DNA from: a bacterium
GTDB lineage: Bacteria > SM23-31
DNA: 64,000 bases
Assembly (NCBI GenBank): GCA_028278455.1
Contig: JANQEH010000058.1
Span: 1 to 64,000, forward strand
Direction of reading: 5' to 3'
The position numbers and the translations under genes were made by a program. How positions within the stretch are numbered: position 1 is the stretch's first letter; each line of letters opens with the position of its first letter. Positions 8,761-17,810 of this stretch are shown here, piece by piece. Under the pieces are notes generated by a model, which had not been told where the DNA came from, ran no database searches, and saw only the letters and a program-made list of their open reading frames with translations.

Positions 8761-10668
8761 ATGGCTAAGGTTGACCTTCATAATCATTCAAAATACTCTG
8801 ATCGTCCCTCTGAATGGTTTTTACAGAAGATCGGCGCGAGTGAGTGTTATTCTGAACCTGATTTTTTGTATACTGAGGCAAAAAGGCGGGGAATGGATTT
8901 CGCTACCGTTACTGATCATAACAAGATAGATGCATGTCTTCTGCTCAAAGAAAAGTACCCTGACAAAGTGTTTACCGGAGTAGAGGTGACAACGTATTTC
9001 CCGGAAAACAACTGCAAAGTTCATATCCTTGTTTACGGATTAATAGAGGAAGATTTTGAGACAATTCAAAGCATCAGGAAAAATATATATGAACTCAGGC
9101 TTTTTATTAAGGAAAGTGGATTGGCATATTCAGTTGCCCACCCAACCTACAGTATTAACAACAGGCTGAACGTTGAGCTGCTTGAGAAGCTGATTCTGAT
9201 GTTCGATGTGTTTGAAGTGATTAACGGTGCGAGGAGCAGGCTGCATAATGTTACTCTTTTTAAAGCGTTAAAGAGCCTGACTCCTAACAAGATAGATAAA
9301 CTATATGAAAAGTACAAAATAGAGCCAATAAGCTCTGATCCTTGGAAAAAAGGCTATACAGGCGGATCAGATGATCATGCCGGTATTTTCATTGGCAAGA
9401 CCTATACCTATGCGAAGGCGGACACTCCTGAAGAGTTTCTCGAGAAACTTAAGGATAAGTATTCGCTGGCATGCGGCAGACACAATGATTATAAATCGCT
9501 GACATTTACATTTTATAAGATCGCATATGAATTTTCAAAGCATAATTCATCCAGGATTCCTAAGTCGATCATGTCCGAGATAACGGAGTCTATTTTCGAG
9601 AATAAATCTCTCAGCCTGATCAACCTGGCAAAGATCTCGATCCCCAAGTCCCTATCGAAGAAGAACGGCAGCATGGCAAACGAGGCGCTTATCGATATAC
9701 TGGAGACTTTCAAAAAGAATGGAAAGATCAGAATTGAGGATAAGTTTGATATTTTGTATGATAAGATCACCGTAATTGCAGATGATCTTATGAAAATGTT
9801 TTTCAGCACTTTTGAAAAGGATATTACAAAGGGTGATATTTTCAACCTCGTTAAGAATATTTCATCAGCTTTGCCGGCATTCTTTCTTTCGGCGCCATTT
9901 TTCTCAACATTTTTCCACCTGTACAGAGGAAGAGAGCTGATAAAGCATCTCGAAGCGAATTACTTAGGTGAAATAAGTGATAAGAAAAGAAAGATACTCT
10001 GGTTCACAGATACTCTGGCAGATATTAACGGTGTCAGCGATACCCTGAAGAATATAGGATGGCTGGCGAAAGAGAAACATCTCGATATTACATTAGCTAC
10101 GTCTTTATGTGAAGATGAAAACAAAGAAGGACTTCCACCCAATGTAATGGATATCAAACATATTCATGAGTTTAACCTGCCCTATTATGAGCAGTTCAAG
10201 ATGAAGATCCCTTCAATTCTCGATGCGATAAAGATCATCGATGAATATGAACCCGACATGATTTATATTTCGACTCCCGGTCCGGTAGGTATGCTGGGCC
10301 TTCTTGCATCAAAGCTGTTGGATATAAAATGCATAGGAGTCTATCATATAGATTTTATGGGCCCGGCAGATGAAATTATCGGTAACGAGGGATTATCGGT
10401 TTTTCTCAGATCGGCAGAAAAGTGGTTGTATTCTTCCTTTGATGAGGTTTTGGTACCTGATAAAGAATATTTTGACCTGTTATGTGAACGGGGTATCAGC
10501 AACTCAAAACTGAAAATGTTTAAACAGGGTGTTTCCCTGAATGATCAATTATTAAATGAAAACGGAAAACATTTTAATATTAATGAGGCTGTCAGACGTA
10601 TAATATCCAAAAATCCTGACGAGACAAAAAACGTTACTGATAAATTTGATTCGGTAAATGCAGTATAA
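8761..10668 (+). CDS. PHP-domain protein fused to the N-terminal half of a GT-B glycosyltransferase
   Basis: The 635-residue protein begins with a PHP phosphoesterase-type domain (about 1-215; 'DLHNHSKYSD', 'TDHN', 'AHPTY', 'GSDDHAG' are metal-ligand motifs). A helical linker follows, then a GT4-type N-terminal Rossmann domain from about 410 ('ILWFTDTLADINGVSDTL', 'PDMIYISTPGPVG', 'YHIDFMGPADE'). Translation stops shortly after 'MFKQGVSL', where fused relatives normally continue into the nucleotide-sugar-binding half, so the donor-binding domain is missing. AGGAG lies eight bases before the ATG. A complete GT4 enzyme starts 17 bp downstream and may supply the missing function. The gene opens a probable glycolipid locus. 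Confidence 0.82.
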   Translation: MAKVDLHNHSKYSDRPSEWFLQKIGASECYSEPDFLYTEAKRRGMDFATVTDHNKIDACLLLKEKYPDKVFTGVEVTTYFPENNCKVHILVYGLIEEDFETIQSIRKNIYELRLFIKESGLAYSVAHPTYSINNRLNVELLEKLILMFDVFEVINGARSRLHNVTLFKALKSLTPNKIDKLYEKYKIEPISSDPWKKGYTGGSDDHAGIFIGKTYTYAKADTPEEFLEKLKDKYSLACGRHNDYKSLTFTFYKIAYEFSKHNSSRIPKSIMSEITESIFENKSLSLINLAKISIPKSLSKKNGSMANEALIDILETFKKNGKIRIEDKFDILYDKITVIADDLMKMFFSTFEKDITKGDIFNLVKNISSALPAFFLSAPFFSTFFHLYRGRELIKHLEANYLGEISDKKRKILWFTDTLADINGVSDTLKNIGWLAKEKHLDITLATSLCEDENKEGLPPNVMDIKHIHEFNLPYYEQFKMKIPSILDAIKIIDEYEPDMIYISTPGPVGMLGLLASKLLDIKCIGVYHIDFMGPADEIIGNEGLSVFLRSAEKWLYSSFDEVLVPDKEYFDLLCERGISNSKLKMFKQGVSLNDQLLNENGKHFNINEAVRRIISKNPDETKNVTDKFDSVNAV

Positions 10669-10685
10669 TCTAAGGCAGGCCTTAT

Positions 10686-11846
10686 ATGAAAATATGCGAT
10701 ATTACGCAGAGTTATACTCCAAGAAGCGGAGGCATAAAGACCTATCTTCATGAAAAGATTAATTTTATCAACAGGACCGGTGAAGATGAACATATACTTA
10801 TTATTCCAGGAGAGGAAGACCGGATTGATCAGAGGGAAAATTCGGTTAGATATACAGTTGAGTCAATACCGATACCTGGCTGTGAGCCTTACAGGTTTAT
10901 CCTGAATCTGAAGAAAGTCCTGTCACTTTTTAATAAGGAAAAGCCGGATATTATTGAATTCGGCAGTGCATACCTCCTGCCATATGCAGGATTTCTCCAT
11001 AGAAAAAAATATCCCTGTAAACTCGTTGGGTTTTATCATACAGATTTTCCAAAAGCTTATGTTGAGATACCTCTTAAAAACCATGTGAACAGCACGATCC
11101 TGAAAAAAATGATTTCCTTAACAGAAAACTATGCGAAATTCATCTACAACAGATTTGACATGACTGTTTCCTCCACAACCCGGATTTATGATAAACTCAG
11201 AAGGATCGGGATCGAGAAGATAAAGAATGTTTCACTGGGCATTGATTCAGAGTTGTTTCATCCGGCTAAAAGGAATGTTGAATTCAGGAACAGTCTAGGA
11301 ATACAGAATGGAGACAAGTTGTTGATCTATTCAGGGAGACTGGATAATGAAAAACGGATTGATCTGATTCTAAAAGCCTTTGTGATGATCTCGGATAATC
11401 TGAATGCCCGGCTGCTTTTTGTGGGTGACGGCCCTTTAAGAGGATTAACGGAAGAATACTGCAGAAAAAATGATAAAATAAAACTTATGCCTTATGAAAA
11501 TGACCGAGAAAACCTTGCAATGATGCTTGCATCGTCTGATATTTATATTACTGCAGGGCCATACGAGACTTTCGGGCTGTCAGTTCTTGAAGCCCAGGCC
11601 TGCGGGCTGCCGGTTCTTGGCGTCCGGTCAGGAGCTTTGCTTGAGCGTGTAGACGATACCACGGGAGTTCTCTGCCAGGTGGATTCCGTTATGGATATGG
11701 CAATGAATATATTGAATCTCTCATATAACGGGCATGTTGCAAAAGGTCTAAATGCCCGAAAGCTTGTTGAATCGAATTACTCCTGGGAAAAGACGTTCAC
11801 CGATCTGTATTCAATCTACAAGAAATTGCTGAATGAAGAAGAATAA
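10686..11846 (+). CDS. GT4-family glycosyltransferase
   Basis: The 386-residue GT-B enzyme has both Rossmann halves. The N-terminal acceptor half opens with 'ITQSYTPRSGGIKTYL'; the donor half shows 'YSGRLDNEKRIDLILKAF', 'LFVGDGPLRG' and the retaining-GT4 E-x7-E element in 'GPYETFGLSVLEAQACGLP'. Related enzymes transfer hexoses to lipids or polysaccharides (SqdX/PimB-like), but donor and acceptor cannot be read here. It sits 17 bp after the PHP/half-GT gene and overlaps the flippase-like gene by 14 bp, so the three are co-transcribed. Confidence 0.88.
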   Translation: MKICDITQSYTPRSGGIKTYLHEKINFINRTGEDEHILIIPGEEDRIDQRENSVRYTVESIPIPGCEPYRFILNLKKVLSLFNKEKPDIIEFGSAYLLPYAGFLHRKKYPCKLVGFYHTDFPKAYVEIPLKNHVNSTILKKMISLTENYAKFIYNRFDMTVSSTTRIYDKLRRIGIEKIKNVSLGIDSELFHPAKRNVEFRNSLGIQNGDKLLIYSGRLDNEKRIDLILKAFVMISDNLNARLLFVGDGPLRGLTEEYCRKNDKIKLMPYENDRENLAMMLASSDIYITAGPYETFGLSVLEAQACGLPVLGVRSGALLERVDDTTGVLCQVDSVMDMAMNILNLSYNGHVAKGLNARKLVESNYSWEKTFTDLYSIYKKLLNEEE

Positions 11847-12864
11847 AAAATCTATAGACAGGCTTTTTAAATATTTACTGTTTATCATACCGATCGGGAT
11901 TATCGGCAATATAGGATTCGGATTCATTTCATCCGGCAAGAATGTTTTGGATATCTTGTCTAATTTCAGCCCGTATATGCTGATTCTCGCTGTCTTTCTC
12001 AGCCTCGTTCCCTGGATCACAAATACAATAAGACTCTTTCTATGGTCTAAATTCTTTGACCTTAATCTGAGTTTCATCGAAGTGTTAAGGATCGTTATCG
12101 GTACTGAACTCGGATCATCTATTAGCCCGACAGCGATCGGAGGAGGATATGTAAAACTGGGTATTCTGATCCAGAAGGGGGTTAAACCGGGAAAAGCGGC
12201 ATCATTGATGAGTCTGAATACATTTGAGGATGGAATTTTCTTTGTGTTTGCGCTTCCGACAGCTCTATTTACTTCGACTATCCTACAATTTTCCACAGTT
12301 AGAAAACTGTTTTACCAGATAAATTTATCGTTCATTGAATTTCCGCTGATATTTCTTACCTCTGTTCTGTTAATAGGGGCAATTGTGTTTATTATAGTGA
12401 AAGGGAAGCCTGTAAATTTCTCTGAATCAACATTTGTCCAGTCCGTTATAATCAAGTTCAGGCGGGTATACAGTGATTTTATTTCGGTATACAAGGTTAT
12501 AGCCCGGAGGGGTAAATCAATATTACTTATCACACTTTCTTTTACGGCAATTCAGTGGATATGCAGGTATTCTGTAATTTCCGCGCTAATTGCATGCTGC
12601 AATCTACCGATACATCCGGTTACGTTCTTTTTCCTTCAATGGATTGCCTTTACACTTGCAACTTTTGTTCCAACTCCCGGTGGAGCTGTAGGAGCGGAGG
12701 CGGCTTTTTTCTTTCTTCATAAGACGATCATCCCTTTTGATATACTTGGAATTATAACTGTATTATGGAGATTCCTTACATTCTATCTTCTTCTCGGTCT
12801 CGGAAGCCTGATATTCACCTATCTGAATTTCAAGGTACAGCATGTCAAAAATAATTCCGGATAG
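11833..12864 (+). CDS. UPF0104 / LPG synthase TM-region family membrane protein
   Basis: The 343-residue polytopic protein has about eight hydrophobic helices and family landmarks 'GTELGSSISPTAIGGGYVKL' and 'TFVPTPGGAVGAEAAFFFL'. The family includes the flippase region of lysylphosphatidylglycerol synthase and many orphan proteins next to glycosyltransferases, where lipid or glycolipid translocation is inferred. Its ATG lies inside the end of the glycosyltransferase gene (14-bp overlap), so expression is coupled. No soluble aminoacyl-transferase domain is fused, so lysyl-lipid synthesis is not supported. Confidence 0.85.
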   Translation: MKKNKKSIDRLFKYLLFIIPIGIIGNIGFGFISSGKNVLDILSNFSPYMLILAVFLSLVPWITNTIRLFLWSKFFDLNLSFIEVLRIVIGTELGSSISPTAIGGGYVKLGILIQKGVKPGKAASLMSLNTFEDGIFFVFALPTALFTSTILQFSTVRKLFYQINLSFIEFPLIFLTSVLLIGAIVFIIVKGKPVNFSESTFVQSVIIKFRRVYSDFISVYKVIARRGKSILLITLSFTAIQWICRYSVISALIACCNLPIHPVTFFFLQWIAFTLATFVPTPGGAVGAEAAFFFLHKTIIPFDILGIITVLWRFLTFYLLLGLGSLIFTYLNFKVQHVKNNSG

Positions 12865-12991
12865 ATATCTAATTGCTTTTTTTTAATACTTATTTGATAT
12901 TAATTAAGTATATTGAGTTTCTGCTATTTCTAATTATTATTTATATCATCTATCGGAACATAGAGTATCCGGTTATTAATGAAAGTTTGTT

Positions 12992-14473
12992 ATGAAAGTA
13001 CTGCTTGTTTATCCGCAATATCCGCACACATTCTGGAGCTTTTCCTATGCATTGAGATTCATAGGCAAGAAAGCAGCGCTGCCGCCAATGGGTCTTCTTA
13101 CCGTTGCGTCACTTTTGCCTGAAGAGTGGGAGTTGAAGCTGATCGATCTTAATGTTGCTCCTCTAAAATGTGAAGATATCAAATGGGCCGATATTGTATT
13201 TATCGGTGCGATGAGCGTCCAGAGGGTGTCTGTAAATGCAATAATTAAAAAATGCAGAGAGCTTAACAGGAAGATCGTAGCTGGAGGACCGCTATTCACT
13301 TCAGAAAAGGAGTGTTTTCCTGAAGTTGATCATCTCGTATTGAATGAGGCTGAGCTCACAATGCCTGAATTTATTTCCGATCTGAACAGAGGAGATGCAA
13401 AAAGGATCTATGAAACATGCAGCTTTGCAGATGTGGCAGATACTCCGATACCCAGATGGGATCTGATAGATTTCAAGAATTATGTAACCATGTGTGTTCA
13501 GTATTCACGAGGTTGCCCTTATGACTGTGAATTCTGCGATATTACGGTTCTCTACGGACGAAAACCGCGTGTAAAATCAGCTGTGAAGATGATCGAGGAG
13601 CTTGATTTTCTATATAATAAAGGATGGAGGGGGAATATATTCTTTGTCGACGATAACTTTATTGGCAATAAGAGAATGCTAAAAAATGACTTAATGCCCG
13701 AGTTGGTGAAATGGATGAAGAAAAAGAAATTCCCGTTTACATTTCAAACACAGACATCGATAAACCTTGCAGACGATGACAGCCTTCTTAATAACATGAT
13801 AGAGGCAGGATTTGAAACGGTTTTTGTTGGGATAGAGACTCCCGATGAGACTAGTCTTCAGGAGTGTGGCAAAAATCATAACGTGGGAAGAGATCTTATT
13901 ACCAATGTTAAAAAGCTCCAGAATTCCGGACTGCAGGTTCAGGGCGGTTTCATTATCGGTTTCGATAACGATAAAAAAGATATTTTTTCCCGGGTAAGCA
14001 ATTTTATAAATGACAGCGGTATAGTAACTTCGATGGTTGGATTATTGAATGCTCTTCCGGGAACTAAACTATACAAGAGACTGAAAGAAGAAAACCGGAT
14101 ATGTGATGACACATCCGGGGATAATACTGATTGCTCGATGAATTTCCTGCCCAAGATGGACAGACAGACATTGATAGAAGGTTACCGAAGGCTCATAAAA
14201 GAAATTTATAAACCCGAGGTATACTACAAAAGGGTTAAAACCTTTCTGAAGAATTACAAATCCGGTAGACGAAAAAAATTCAGGCTGCCGAAAGGATATA
14301 TTCGAGCCCTGACGATGTCATTTTATAAACTCGGTTTACGAAAGGGTGTGAGAAGGCATTTCTGGAAGCTCATGTTTTGGACGCTCATAAGAAAACCTAA
14401 AATGCTTCCCCAGGCTATCACGATGGCGATCTACGGTGCAAACTTCATGAAGTATTTCGATATCACGAAATAA
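12992..14473 (+). CDS. B12-binding-domain radical SAM protein (DUF4070 type)
   Basis: The 493-residue class-B-like radical SAM protein has an N-terminal cobalamin-binding Rossmann domain (about 1-140, starting 'MKVLLVYPQYPHTFWSF'). The radical SAM core carries Cys175-x3-Cys179-x2-Cys182 ('RGCPYDCEFCDI') for the [4Fe-4S] cluster, and a C-terminal DUF4070-like extension follows ('LLNALPGTKLYKRL'). The N-terminus closely resembles the family containing the hopanoid methylase HpnP, so C-methylation or another radical modification of a lipid is plausible but not shown. The ATG has no good ribosome site and follows the flippase-like gene by 127 bp. Confidence 0.87.
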   Translation: MKVLLVYPQYPHTFWSFSYALRFIGKKAALPPMGLLTVASLLPEEWELKLIDLNVAPLKCEDIKWADIVFIGAMSVQRVSVNAIIKKCRELNRKIVAGGPLFTSEKECFPEVDHLVLNEAELTMPEFISDLNRGDAKRIYETCSFADVADTPIPRWDLIDFKNYVTMCVQYSRGCPYDCEFCDITVLYGRKPRVKSAVKMIEELDFLYNKGWRGNIFFVDDNFIGNKRMLKNDLMPELVKWMKKKKFPFTFQTQTSINLADDDSLLNNMIEAGFETVFVGIETPDETSLQECGKNHNVGRDLITNVKKLQNSGLQVQGGFIIGFDNDKKDIFSRVSNFINDSGIVTSMVGLLNALPGTKLYKRLKEENRICDDTSGDNTDCSMNFLPKMDRQTLIEGYRRLIKEIYKPEVYYKRVKTFLKNYKSGRRKKFRLPKGYIRALTMSFYKLGLRKGVRRHFWKLMFWTLIRKPKMLPQAITMAIYGANFMKYFDITK

Positions 14474-14494
14474 TAACACAATGCTTGATTCATG

Positions 14495-15472
14495 CTATTT
14501 ATTCAGCTGGGTAGAAGCGAGCCCCTTTAAAACTTCAGTACTTATCCAGCAAATATCAGATTCAAACGGATCTTCATATCGCTCGAAGAAAAGGTATTTA
14601 CCATCAGGTGTCAGCTTAGGAATTGCGTGAACATCGGAATCCGCTGCTTTTATAGTACTCCTCAGACTCACTGCTTTTGTCCATGAACCGTCACTTTTCC
14701 TAAAGCTGATATATAAGTATGAAAGTTCATTTTTTTCATCATAGGCGTCGACAATTATGTAGCTTTCATCAGGTGCAATGGCAGGATGCGCAACATTTTT
14801 GAGATAGTTTATCTCTTCAGGAAGGTTTCTTGGTTGAGTATACACTTCATTTGCGAATTCTGAGTACATTATTCCGCTTTGAGCGAGCCCTTCGAAATAT
14901 AGTGTCCCGGATTTTGCGAAGGACATATAAACCGGTAGATAAAGGCTTACCGGCGGATTCAACAATTCCGCCTCACCCCATCCGTCAGCCCCTCTGGTAA
15001 CTCTCCAGTTATTGAAGTTTCCGCTAACTGCTGTTCCTCCTGGCCTTGGCCTCATCGAAGCATAGTACAACCGTTTTCCATCAATCGACAGGCTTGGTGA
15101 TGTTTCATTACAGTCGAAAGCGAAACCGGGTGATTGAGGCAAGGAAAGTACACCGTCAGTTACGCTGCAGCACATAATGCGAAATTTCATAGTCGATGGA
15201 TCAACACGTGTGAAATAGAATTCGGTTCCGTCAGGAGATATTGTGCAGTTGAATTCTTTATATTGATCGGTAGAGACAATACCCGGAGCGAAAACCTCGA
15301 CATTCATACCGGGAGTTACCTGCCCGAGATAAAGACTGTTATCTGAAGATGAACATCCTGAGATAATGGATATTAAATATAATAATAGAACAATTGAGTA
15401 AGATGACCTGAATGCAGGTCTACTAATAAAAACAGATTCAGAGATTGATCTGAAAAATCCCCTTGTTTTCAT
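14495..15472 (-). CDS. WD40-like beta-propeller (PD40) lipoprotein
   Basis: The 325-residue exported protein has a long N-region, a hydrophobic stretch at about 26-38 and a lipobox 'IISGC' with Cys40, so it is probably a lipoprotein. The rest contains repeated PD40/TolB-like blades such as 'DQYKEFNCTISPDGTEFYFTR' (residues 57-77, named by role), 'ETSPSLSIDGKRLYYAS' and 'DSDVHAIPKLTPDGKYLFF'. Proteins of this type are widespread in FCB bacteria; ligands are unknown. AGGAG eight bases upstream supports the start. It converges on the radical SAM gene. Confidence 0.8.
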   Translation of the reverse strand: MKTRGFFRSISESVFISRPAFRSSYSIVLLLYLISIISGCSSSDNSLYLGQVTPGMNVEVFAPGIVSTDQYKEFNCTISPDGTEFYFTRVDPSTMKFRIMCCSVTDGVLSLPQSPGFAFDCNETSPSLSIDGKRLYYASMRPRPGGTAVSGNFNNWRVTRGADGWGEAELLNPPVSLYLPVYMSFAKSGTLYFEGLAQSGIMYSEFANEVYTQPRNLPEEINYLKNVAHPAIAPDESYIIVDAYDEKNELSYLYISFRKSDGSWTKAVSLRSTIKAADSDVHAIPKLTPDGKYLFFERYEDPFESDICWISTEVLKGLASTQLNK

Positions 15473-15511
15473 TTCATTGCTCCTGATTTTCAGGTTTGTA
15501 ATTAGAAGAAT

Positions 15512-16405
15512 TTATTTTCTGCTATCTATAAGATTCCTCATTTTTTGAATATGTTCCGGTGTGGTACCGCAGCAACCGCCGATTATCTCGACACCACATT
15601 CAATAAGTTCCGGCATCAGCTCTTCAAAGAAATCCGGTGATTCAGAATAATAAAGTTCTCCCCCCTTTGTTTCGGGGATACCGGCATTTGACTGGATGAT
15701 CACCGGTATAGAGGTGGCATTTTTGAATTCCTTTCCGATCTTCACCATCTTTTCAAGGCCGTTCCCGCAGTTGGATCCGACAATATCAGCGCCCGCTCCT
15801 GATAATCCTTCTACAGCCTGACCGATCGTGGTACCCATAATTGTATAAAAACCACGAGGAGTTTCATCAAATGTCATAGTTGCGATTATAGGTATGTTTA
15901 TACTGATTTCCCGGGCGGCTTTAATTCCAATCGTTATTTCATTCAGGTCTGTAAATGTTTCAAAGCTGAGAAGATCAGCTCCTTCTTCGACAATTATACT
16001 GCACTGCTCAAGGTATCCTTGATAAAGATCATCCGGATCTGCATCCCCGTAAGGTTTAAGGATCTTACCTGATGGACCTACAGAAGCAGAAATGAATGCC
16101 TTATTACCGACGACTTCCTTTATAATTTTCATACCTGCCCGGTTGATCTCTTCAGTCCTGTCCGATAATCCGAAATCGGATAGTTTCATAGGTGAAGCAC
16201 CGAAAACAAATGCATGGATAATCTCAGCCCCGGCATCGAGATACTGCCTGGCAATATCCCTGATCCAGTCTGGTTTGCTTATGTTCAGCATATCCGGGCA
16301 ATCACCAGGCTGCAAACCTCTCTGGATAAGCATTGAGCCGAATCCGCCTTCCGACAGCAGGATTTTTCTTTCTTTTAATTCCTTCAGAAAGCTGTATTCT
16401 TTCAT
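15512..16405 (-). CDS. Homocysteine S-methyltransferase (MetH N-terminal-like)
   Basis: The 297-residue TIM-barrel enzyme corresponds to the first module of cobalamin-dependent methionine synthase and to betaine-homocysteine methyltransferase. The zinc thiolates are visible as Cys213 ('GSNCGNG') and Cys278-Cys279 ('GGCCGTTPEHI'), with 'LLSEGGFGSMLIQRG' at the N-terminus. It should transfer a methyl group from the adjacent corrinoid protein to homocysteine, giving methionine. It starts 2 bp after the corrinoid-protein gene and is the last gene of the four-gene methyl-transfer operon. Confidence 0.88.
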   Translation of the reverse strand: MKEYSFLKELKERKILLSEGGFGSMLIQRGLQPGDCPDMLNISKPDWIRDIARQYLDAGAEIIHAFVFGASPMKLSDFGLSDRTEEINRAGMKIIKEVVGNKAFISASVGPSGKILKPYGDADPDDLYQGYLEQCSIIVEEGADLLSFETFTDLNEITIGIKAAREISINIPIIATMTFDETPRGFYTIMGTTIGQAVEGLSGAGADIVGSNCGNGLEKMVKIGKEFKNATSIPVIIQSNAGIPETKGGELYYSESPDFFEELMPELIECGVEIIGGCCGTTPEHIQKMRNLIDSRK

Positions 16406-16407
16406 AT

Positions 16408-17046
16408 CTACTTTTTCCCTGTCAATTCCTTAACCAGTTCTACAGCTTTACCCGCATCGAATCCGTAAGCATTTACACCTATCTCATCGGCGAAGTCTTC
16501 TGATGCTGGCGCACCACCTATAATGGTTTTAACTGCGTCCTCGAGTCCGTTCTCCTTAAGGAGTTCAACAACTTTTTTCATAACGGGCATTGTAGTTGTC
16601 AGCAGCGCAGACATTCCAATCACTCCGGCATCTTCGGTTTTTGCCGCTTCAACAAATTTTTCTGCCGGGACATCCTTACCGAGATCGATCACATCAAAAC
16701 CTGCGCCTTTCAGCATTATACCAACAAGGTTTTTCCCGAGATCGTGCAGGTCACCGTGAACAGTACCGATAACGACTTTACCCTGTGTAGGAACTTTTTC
16801 CTTGATGAAAAGCGGTTTCAGGAGGTCCATACCGGCATACATAGCTTTAGCAGCAAGTAAAACTTCCGGCAGGAATATCTCGTGTTTCCTGAACTGTTCT
16901 CCGATTACGTTCATTCCTGCGATCAGGCCGTTATCAAGGATATCCTGTGCAGGGATATTTTCGTCTATAGCCTGTTTTGTCAATTCGGCTACCTGTTCGT
17001 CTTCACCCTTTTGCAGTGTAGATGAAATCCGGTCTAATAATTCCAT
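16408..17046 (-). CDS. Methyltransferase corrinoid protein (MttC/MtbC/MetH-B12 type)
   Basis: The 212-residue protein has an N-terminal four-helix cap (about 1-85) and a B12-binding Rossmann domain with the base-off motif D-x-H-x2-G at Asp99-His101-Gly104 ('HGDLHDLGKNL'); His101 is the cobalt ligand. The later 'IGGAPASEDFADEIG' completes the fold. It shuttles the methyl group between the MttB-like and homocysteine methyltransferases. Spacing to its neighbours is 17 bp upstream and 2 bp downstream, so co-expression is near certain. Confidence 0.92.
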   Translation of the reverse strand: MELLDRISSTLQKGEDEQVAELTKQAIDENIPAQDILDNGLIAGMNVIGEQFRKHEIFLPEVLLAAKAMYAGMDLLKPLFIKEKVPTQGKVVIGTVHGDLHDLGKNLVGIMLKGAGFDVIDLGKDVPAEKFVEAAKTEDAGVIGMSALLTTTMPVMKKVVELLKENGLEDAVKTIIGGAPASEDFADEIGVNAYGFDAGKAVELVKELTGKK

Positions 17047-17063
17047 AGCATTTATCCTGTAGT

Positions 17064-17810
17064 TTAAATTGTCTGGATCCTTTTCATTCTATCTAAACAA
17101 GATTCGTGTTTACATTCTTTACAGTATTCGAAATTATTGTCAAATATATGTATTTCTTTGTTTCCCCCTACGAGAACACCGGAAACAGATTTCAGGGGCG
17201 TCATTAGATAACTATCGTTAAGAGTTACTCCTATCAGCCCGGGTTTCAGGCGATCGAACAGTTTTTTCTGGCCGCTTATATGCCACCCGCAGTACCCGGG
17301 GCTGTAGCTGAGTACGAATTCACCCGGGTTAAGCTTTTCTTCACTGTCGAGATAATCGCGATAAAACTCCTCAAAGACCTCAGAAGCCTTATCCGCAGCA
17401 AGTGAGGCTACGGCATCCAGCATCGAGCCAAGTGCATAATCTCCCTCATTGAACATCTTCTCAATCCGGGAGCTGACATCTTCTCCCATTGTCAGAACGT
17501 AAAGCGCCAAATGATCAGATTTCGGATATATTCTTTCGAGAATTACATCTCTAATGTTCTTTCCTTCACCAACAAAAGTGTTTTCAAACTGATTCAGGGA
17601 TACTTCTTCAATAACACCTTTTGGCTGAGCGGTTCTCCTGAATATGTCGACACCTTCAGCCAGAAGTACTCTTATCCTCTCAGGTACTTCTACACCTTTC
17701 GGAATACCCTGATGCAGAAGAACATCCCTGCCGTCAGGATTTATTTCCGCTATCTTAAAATCAATGATCTGCTTCAATTTATAACCTTTCCGGGAGTGTA
17801 TCCTGGCCAT
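17064..17810 (-). CDS. Stand-alone MetH-activation-domain-like protein
   Basis: The 248-residue protein resembles the C-terminal AdoMet-dependent reactivation domain of methionine synthase. 'YSPGYCGWHISGQKKLF' (169-185) corresponds to the MetH 'PGYP..PDH' element, and 'TLNDSYLMTPLKSVSG' to 'LTESFAMxPxxSVSG'. Stand-alone activators of this kind exist, for example beside the truncated MetH of Thermotoga. It should reductively remethylate inactive cob(II)alamin on the corrinoid protein. Unlike the MetH domain it ends with Cys230-x2-Cys233-x4-Cys238, a possible metal or Fe-S site. It overlaps the MttB-like gene by 32 bp. Confidence 0.82.
   Translation of the reverse strand: MARIHSRKGYKLKQIIDFKIAEINPDGRDVLLHQGIPKGVEVPERIRVLLAEGVDIFRRTAQPKGVIEEVSLNQFENTFVGEGKNIRDVILERIYPKSDHLALYVLTMGEDVSSRIEKMFNEGDYALGSMLDAVASLAADKASEVFEEFYRDYLDSEEKLNPGEFVLSYSPGYCGWHISGQKKLFDRLKPGLIGVTLNDSYLMTPLKSVSGVLVGGNKEIHIFDNNFEYCKECKHESCLDRMKRIQTI

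Noticed and set aside
14495-15472. TolB of the Tol-Pal system
   Set aside because: PD40 blades are present, but the lipobox, lack of a TolB N-terminal domain and absence of tol/pal genes favour a generic PD40 lipoprotein.
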